Shown here piece after piece: positions 5,973 to 10,013 of a stretch of 10,013 bases of DNA. The notes beneath the pieces are model-generated. The model was not told the DNA's origin and made no database searches. It worked only from the letters and a program-made list of their open reading frames with translations. The stretch is from Spirochaetales bacterium. GTDB taxonomy: Bacteria; Spirochaetota; Spirochaetia; DSM-27196; PWMO01. The DNA is taken from the NCBI GenBank assembly GCA_007130025.1, contig SLTF01000359.1, forward strand, positions 1 through 10,013, in the 5' to 3' direction. How positions within the stretch are numbered: the stretch's first letter is position 1; each line of letters opens with the position of its first letter. The translations under genes were made by a program, and so were the position numbers.

Positions 5973-6987
5973 AGAACGAGCGGCGCACCCGCTTGAAGTA
6001 GAAGGTGCGCGCGCGCTCGGCCGCGCAGAAGAGCGCCGCGCGAAGCGGCTGCACGCGCGCATCCCAGCAGCCGGCGCGGTGCACGACCCTCCCGCCAAAA
6101 CCGGTCTTGAACCGGTAGAGCCCCGCCATCGGGTGCGCAGGATCGTCGGTTGGAGGAATGCCAAACAGATCGTAGGTGCGGCAGCCGTCCTCGCGCACCC
6201 GTCGCATCGCCTCCCATTGGACGGCGTAACTCGCCATCAGATTACGCTTCACGTTGGACGATGCGCCGTAGAGATAGGTCGCGAAGGTTCCCACCTGCGA
6301 AACGACAATCCCGGCCAGCAGATCCCCCTCGTGTTCGGCAATCAGAAGCCGCAGCCGGACTTCCGGCGCCTCCTGGGCGAGATCAAAGAGTCGTTGATAG
6401 TATTCCCTGCTGTGCAGGACGATGCGGTCACGCTCCGCGGTTTCGCGGTAGAGCTCGTACCAGCGGGGCAGAAACGTACCGTCGACCTCGCGAACGGTGA
6501 CTCCCCGCTTCTCGGCAAGCCGGATGTTGTAGCGGGTCTTGGACTTCATGCCGGAAAGCAGATCGTCGGGCCCGCGATCGAGGTCAACCACAACGGTGGA
6601 TGCGGGCTGCACGTCCCCCGGCGCCCGACGCAGGCCCTGCGCGGTCAGGTCCGAGGCTTCCGCCTCGTGGGCGAAGTCAATACGGAGCAGGGTCAAACCG
6701 GTGGGGAGCCGGTCGGGGAGCGCGGAGGCAAGACGCATCGGCAGGGCTGCCACCGTGTCCAGCGGCTGGTCGGCCAGCGGGTGCGGAAGATACCCCAGTG
6801 CAAACCCCGCGCGCATCCGACGGGTCAGGAGCAGAAGCGGCCGGTCCTCGCCGGCTACGCCCCTCACCCGAAACCGATGCGCTTCCCAGCCGAACTCGGA
6901 CTTCAGCCGCGCCCAGAGCTCGGTCTGCAGCAGGGTGGAGCCGGCGGGCAGCGAGCCGGCAGAAACCGGGACAAGCTCCACGGGCAT
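5971..6987 (-). CDS. FemAB/FemX-like peptidoglycan aminoacyl transferase
   Basis: FemX-type enzymes use an aminoacyl-tRNA, often glycyl-tRNA, to add the first residue of a side branch to the stem peptide of lipid II at the inner membrane face. The 338-residue product has the double GNAT layout. The first unit (about 15-145) includes a GYLPHPLADQP segment (65-75), in the place of the family's Y-PRGP motif. The second (about 150-310) has KTRYNIRLAEKRGV (150-163), a YELYRETAERDRI stretch (177-189), a YLYGASS strand (238-244), a YAVQWEAMRR helix (254-263), YDLFGIPP (272-279) and FKTGFGG (293-299). The coiled-coil arm of staphylococcal FemA is absent. The start is six bases after the metG stop with no good Shine-Dalgarno, so coupling to metG is likely. 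Amino acid donor and acceptor cannot be told from sequence; a glycine branch is a guess from family knowledge. Confidence 0.85.
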   Translation of the reverse strand: MPVELVPVSAGSLPAGSTLLQTELWARLKSEFGWEAHRFRVRGVAGEDRPLLLLTRRMRAGFALGYLPHPLADQPLDTVAALPMRLASALPDRLPTGLTLLRIDFAHEAEASDLTAQGLRRAPGDVQPASTVVVDLDRGPDDLLSGMKSKTRYNIRLAEKRGVTVREVDGTFLPRWYELYRETAERDRIVLHSREYYQRLFDLAQEAPEVRLRLLIAEHEGDLLAGIVVSQVGTFATYLYGASSNVKRNLMASYAVQWEAMRRVREDGCRTYDLFGIPPTDDPAHPMAGLYRFKTGFGGRVVHRAGCWDARVQPLRAALFCAAERARTFYFKRVRRSF

Positions 6988-6993
6988 GGGCGT

Positions 6994-9195
6994 TCAGCCA
7001 ACCGGGCCGTTGGGTACCACCGGTGCGGTAACCGCCTGCCCCGCGCACTCGATCGCGGTGTCGCCCACGGTCAGGACGCGATCCTTCACCCGCAGAGGGA
7101 TCGCAAAGAACGCGTCGATGTCGATCTGCGGCAGGGATTCTTCGGATGGGGTGTCTCCGTGGAGAGAGAGCCGGTCTCCCGGTTTCGCGTGATCCACGAA
7201 GAGCACATCGACCTTCTTGCTTCCGTCTTCGTTGGCTCCCTCAGCCGCGAGCAGCATGCCACGGCTCTCGACACCGCGGAGCTTTGCCGGCTTGAGGTTG
7301 GCCACCAGGACAATGGTATGGCCCACGAGCTCTTCTTCGGTGTAGTGCCCCACCAGCCCTGAGACAATGGTGCGCGGTTCGCCGCTTCCGTCATCAATCT
7401 GCTCGATGAAGAGCTTGTCGGCCTTGGGGTGGCGTTCCACCGCGGTGATTTTCGCCGCCCGCAGCTCAACGCCCGCGCGGAAGCGCTCTTCCAGGCTCGG
7501 CGCCGATGCCTTTTTCGCGGCGCGCTCCGCCTGCGTACCGGAGAAGCGCGCACGCAGCTCCTCGATGGTTTCGGCCTCGACAATGGAAAACAGAATCGTG
7601 GGGGCCGAGACGGCGGTGATTCCCGCAAGGTTTCCCAGATCGTCCCAGCTGGTGGTCTTCAGACCCAGAAACTCCGCGATCCGCACGGCGGTGTCCGGAA
7701 GGTAGGGGGCAATAAGAATAGACAGATCACGAATGAGGTAGATGAGGTTCTTCAGGAGAAGCGCGGTGGCTTCCGGGTTCTCCTTTCGCGTCTTCCACGG
7801 CTCAGCTTCCTGGAACACCTTGTTTCCAAACGACGAGAGGGCAAACACGGTGCGGAAGGCATCGCGGAGCCGGGCGTTCTCGAGATAATCGGTGATCTCC
7901 GACTCCATCTTGCGCACCGTGATCCAGAACTCCTTCCATTCCGGGGTGGTGACCGTTCCGGCACTGTCATCCTCAGGGAGAGCGCTTCCAAAAAACTTCG
8001 TCTGAAAGGCAAGCGTGCGGTTCACCAGGTTTCCCAGGTTACCGATCAGTTCGCCGTTGATCTTCTCGCGGAAGTCGTCCCAGGTGAAGGTGAAGTCCGA
8101 CGTCTCGGGGCGGTTATAGTAGAGATAGAACCGCCAGACGTCGGCCGGGATACCGGTCTCCTGCGCGTCGGTGCCAAACACCCCCACCCCGCGGCTCTTG
8201 GAGAACTGGCCGCCCTCGTAGTTCAGGTACTCCGACGAGGACATGTGGTGAAGAAGGGTCCACGTCTCTCCGGTACCGATGAGCGAACTCGGGAAGATGA
8301 CCGTATGAAAGGGGATGTTGTCTTTGCCAATGAACTGGAACAGGTCCACCTGCTCGGGATTCCGCCACCACGCTTCCCAGTTGTCGGTGAGCGATGCGGT
8401 AATCGAGATATAGCCGATGGGGGCATCAAACCAGACGTAGAACACCTTCTCGCGAAACCCATCCAGCGGCACGGGAATCCCCCACTTCAGGTCGCGCGTG
8501 ATGGCCCGCTCCTTGAGGCCGTCGCGGATCCACGCCTGCGTCATCTGCACGGCGTTGCGGGCCCAGTGTCCCTGCTCGGCGGCGGTTTTCAGCCACTCTT
8601 CCAGTCGGGGCCTGATCTTGGGAAGGTCGATGTAGAGATGGCGGGTGGTCTTCATCACCGGTCGCGTGTTGTCCACAAGACTGCGCGGATCGATGAGGTC
8701 GGAGGGGTCAAGCAGTTTTCCGCAGTTCTCGCACTGATCCCCGCGGGCGTCGGCGTACCCACAGTGAGGACAGGTCCCGCGCACGTAGCGGTCCGCGAGG
8801 AACATCTGCGACGCCTCGGAGTAAAGCTGCTCGATCTCTCGTTCGACCACGTAGCCGTTCTCGTGGAGCTTCTGAAAAATATGCTGCGTGATTTCGGTGT
8901 GCCGGGGAGCCGACGTACGACCAAAGTGGTCGAACGAGATATTGAACCAGCGGTAGATCTCGCTGTGAATCTCGTAGTACCGGGTGCAGAGCTCCTTTGG
9001 AGTGATGCCCTCTTCGCGGGCCCGGGTTTCGGTAGCGGTTCCGTACTCGTCGGTGCCGCAGATGTACAAGGTTTCATAGCCGCGCAGACGGCAGAACCGG
9101 GCAAACACGTCGGCGGAGAGGACCTGAATGAGGTTTCCCAGATGCGGAATGTTGTTGACGTACGGCAGTGCCGAGGTGATCAGTCGTTTCTTCAT
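6994..9195 (-). CDS. metG: Methionyl-tRNA synthetase with C-terminal tRNA-binding domain
   Basis: MetRS charges tRNA-Met and initiator tRNA with methionine in the cytoplasm. The 733-residue product begins KKRLITSALPYVNNIPHLGN, which contains the HIGH-type motif as HLGN (18-21) and confirms the start. A zinc knuckle of two CxxC pairs is at Cys142/Cys145 and Cys155/Cys158, as in the E. coli-type enzyme. WFDAPIGYIS (255-264) is the methionine-pocket region. The KMSKS loop reads QFSKS (330-334), keeping the essential Lys333 but losing the first lysine. An anticodon-binding helical domain spans about 365-530. From about 572 to the end is a Trbp111/EMAPII-like OB fold with HPKADKL (589-595), VSGL (611-614), ANLKPAKLRG (632-641) and SRGMLLA (644-650). 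It heads the metG-femX-like unit. The promoter sits so close that the mRNA is probably leaderless, and no Shine-Dalgarno is seen upstream. Confidence 0.97.
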   Translation of the reverse strand: MKKRLITSALPYVNNIPHLGNLIQVLSADVFARFCRLRGYETLYICGTDEYGTATETRAREEGITPKELCTRYYEIHSEIYRWFNISFDHFGRTSAPRHTEITQHIFQKLHENGYVVEREIEQLYSEASQMFLADRYVRGTCPHCGYADARGDQCENCGKLLDPSDLIDPRSLVDNTRPVMKTTRHLYIDLPKIRPRLEEWLKTAAEQGHWARNAVQMTQAWIRDGLKERAITRDLKWGIPVPLDGFREKVFYVWFDAPIGYISITASLTDNWEAWWRNPEQVDLFQFIGKDNIPFHTVIFPSSLIGTGETWTLLHHMSSSEYLNYEGGQFSKSRGVGVFGTDAQETGIPADVWRFYLYYNRPETSDFTFTWDDFREKINGELIGNLGNLVNRTLAFQTKFFGSALPEDDSAGTVTTPEWKEFWITVRKMESEITDYLENARLRDAFRTVFALSSFGNKVFQEAEPWKTRKENPEATALLLKNLIYLIRDLSILIAPYLPDTAVRIAEFLGLKTTSWDDLGNLAGITAVSAPTILFSIVEAETIEELRARFSGTQAERAAKKASAPSLEERFRAGVELRAAKITAVERHPKADKLFIEQIDDGSGEPRTIVSGLVGHYTEEELVGHTIVLVANLKPAKLRGVESRGMLLAAEGANEDGSKKVDVLFVDHAKPGDRLSLHGDTPSEESLPQIDIDAFFAIPLRVKDRVLTVGDTAIECAGQAVTAPVVPNGPVG

Positions 9196-9203
9196 AACGC
9201 GTC

Positions 9204-9233
9204 ACTATAGGTTTGCCCCGAAGAGCGTGTCAA
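9204..9233 (-). promoter_or_regulatory. Sigma-70-like promoter for metG, predicted leaderless
   Basis: Read leftward, a consensus TTGACA (9233-9228) is followed by an 18-base spacer and TATAGT (9209-9204). A start six to nine bases past the -10 box falls at about 9198-9195, that is on or within three bases of the metG ATG at 9195. Five of six -10 positions and all six -35 positions match the consensus. Confidence 0.8.
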
Positions 9234-9243
9234 GGACGGCATC

Positions 9244-9273
9244 TTGACTCCGGGTGCGCGGCTCCCCTATAGT
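9244..9273 (+). promoter_or_regulatory. Sigma-70-like promoter for the solute-binding lipoprotein gene
   Basis: TTGACT (9244-9249), an 18-base spacer and TATAGT (9268-9273) match the consensus at five of six positions in each box. The expected start near 9280 gives a leader of about 31 bases carrying an AAGGAG at 9295-9300. Its -35 box is only ten bases from that of the metG promoter on the other strand. Confidence 0.78.
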
Positions 9274-9294
9274 GACCGCTATATTCATACACAA

Positions 9295-9300
9295 AAGGAG
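9295..9300 (+). promoter_or_regulatory. Shine-Dalgarno before a GTG start
   Basis: AAGGAG at 9295-9300 is ten bases before the GTG at 9311. An ATG at 9303 is only two bases away and opens just ATG-AAA-CCG-TGA, whose stop overlaps the GTG. No other in-frame start precedes GTG 9311, so this site defines the lipoprotein start despite the longish spacing. Confidence 0.7.
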
Positions 9301-9310
9301 TGATGAAACC

Positions 9311-10013
9311 GTGAAACGAATCATTTTTGCACTCGTCGCGACTCTCGTCGTGCTCGGTCTGGTGGCGTGCGGGCCCCGAGCCGCCGGCACCGCTGCGGTC
9401 CGCGATACCCTGACCATCGCCATTGGCGCTGAGCCGGAATCGCTCGATCCCGTCAAGATGACCTCCGCCCCTGCCGCCACCGTTGGTGAGCACGTAATCG
9501 AGCGTCTCATCTACATGGAAGAGGACGGTACCCTCACGCCGATGCTTGCCACCAGCTGGTCGGCCAACGCAGACAGCACCGTCTGGGCCTTCGACATCCG
9601 CCAGGGCGTCACCTTCCACGACGGTGCCCCGCTGAACGCGGAAGCCGTTCGTGCCAACCTCGCGCGGTTTGTTGATCCCGCCGTGGGTGCCGCCTACCGC
9701 TTCCTGCTCGGCAGCGTTCAGGACATCCAGGCAACCGGTGAGTACACCCTGCAGATCACTCTGGCCCAGCCCTTTGCCCCGATTCTGTCGCACCTCTCGC
9801 ACAGCTTCATCGGCATTGTGAGCCCCAACCAGATCGGCGGCCTTGCGGTCGACGGAACCTTCGAAATCCCCGTGGGAACCGGCCCCTATGTCATGGAGAG
9901 CTGGAGCCGCGGCGACAGCGTACGCATGAGCGTCAACGAGAACTACTGGGGACCGGTCCCGCAGATCCCCAACCTGGTCTTCAACTTCATCCCGGAAGAG
10001 TCGGCCCGGATCG
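9311..10013 (+). CDS. Family 5 extracellular solute-binding lipoprotein of a peptide-type ABC transporter (partial, 3' end missing)
   Basis: The reading frame opens at GTG 9311 and runs to the window edge, giving 234 residues of a protein that is usually about 500-600 long. It begins MKRIIFALVA followed by a hydrophobic core and the lipobox LVAC (17-20), so Cys20 should be lipidated and the protein anchored outside the cytoplasmic membrane. After a short A/G/R linker come the SBP_bac_5 hallmarks: TIAIGAEPESLDP (about 35-47), ATSWS (about 80-84), FDIRQGVTFHDGAPLNAEAV (about 96-115), a fold-typical TLQITLAQPFAPIL stretch and PVGTGPYVMESW (about 189-200). Known for the family: such proteins capture oligopeptides, dipeptides, nickel-chelates or sugars for an ABC importer; permease and ATPase genes would be expected to the right, outside the window. 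Substrate cannot be assigned. It is divergent from metG and shares its symmetric promoter region. Confidence 0.92.
   Translation, partial: MKRIIFALVATLVVLGLVACGPRAAGTAAVRDTLTIAIGAEPESLDPVKMTSAPAATVGEHVIERLIYMEEDGTLTPMLATSWSANADSTVWAFDIRQGVTFHDGAPLNAEAVRANLARFVDPAVGAAYRFLLGSVQDIQATGEYTLQITLAQPFAPILSHLSHSFIGIVSPNQIGGLAVDGTFEIPVGTGPYVMESWSRGDSVRMSVNENYWGPVPQIPNLVFNFIPEESARI

Larger units (their letters stand above)
9201..9276. repeat. Perfect 11-base inverted repeat spanning a symmetric divergent promoter pair
   Basis: GTCACTATAGG at 9201-9211 and its exact reverse complement CCTATAGTGAC at 9266-9276 flank a 54-base centre. Inside, TGTCAA (9228-9233) and TTGACT (9244-9249) form a second, imperfect dyad with the same centre at 9238.5. 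The arms contain the two -10 boxes plus the bases just downstream, and the inner dyad contains the two -35 boxes. The symmetry is seen directly; whether a regulator also reads it is unknown. Confidence 0.8.

Noticed and set aside
7429..9210. A 593-codon open frame on the + strand opposite metG
   Set aside because: It is a GC-driven shadow. The other strand encodes MetRS with all expected motifs, and the translated + product has no recognisable domain.
9261..9277. Resemblance of TCACTATAGGG on the - strand to a T7 phage promoter
   Set aside because: The core matches but the upstream recognition part does not (about 3 of 9 bases). The matching bases are explained as the complement of the lipoprotein -10 box and its flank.

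Overview
This is a GC-rich, gene-dense bacterial chromosome segment with nine protein-coding genes. Two are cut by the window edges. There are no RNA genes, insertion sequences, CRISPR arrays or phage genes, and no gene-free gap longer than about 120 bases. The set (an RqcH-type NFACT protein, MurD, a FemX-like aminoacyl transferase, MetRS with a fused C-terminal tRNA-binding domain, a lipobox-bearing peptide-binding lipoprotein and an unusual membrane pseudokinase) would suit a high-GC spirochaete. That assignment rests on general familiarity with these families and is only a moderate-confidence guess.

Layout. Bases 1-5918 hold a tightly packed rightward block: the tail of rqcH (4-base ATGA overlap), an AMMECR1-domain protein, a predicted single-pass membrane protein with a degenerate kinase-like cytoplasmic half and an NTF2-like outer half, a 312-residue protein of unknown function, murD (overlapping its neighbour by 14-20 bases), and an adenosine-deaminase family enzyme with its own strong Shine-Dalgarno. 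Spacing up to murD suggests one transcription unit; the deaminase follows after 62 bases. Bases 5971-9195 hold a convergent leftward pair, metG followed after 6 bases by a FemX-like gene. From 9311 to the right edge runs a GTG-started family 5 solute-binding lipoprotein, divergent from metG.

The most striking non-coding element lies between metG and the lipoprotein gene. Two back-to-back sigma-70-like promoters, each with an 18-base spacer, are arranged with exact dyad symmetry and share an 11-base perfect inverted repeat covering both -10 boxes. The metG -10 box lies so close to its ATG that the transcript should be leaderless or nearly so, and no Shine-Dalgarno is visible there.

Functional themes: translation and ribosome rescue (rqcH, metG), peptidoglycan precursor synthesis and peptide branching (murD, femX-like), nucleoside salvage (deaminase) and oligopeptide-type uptake (lipoprotein). 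The best candidate for undescribed biology is the pseudokinase, transmembrane segment, NTF2-like protein together with the unknown 312-residue protein, both directly upstream of murD.
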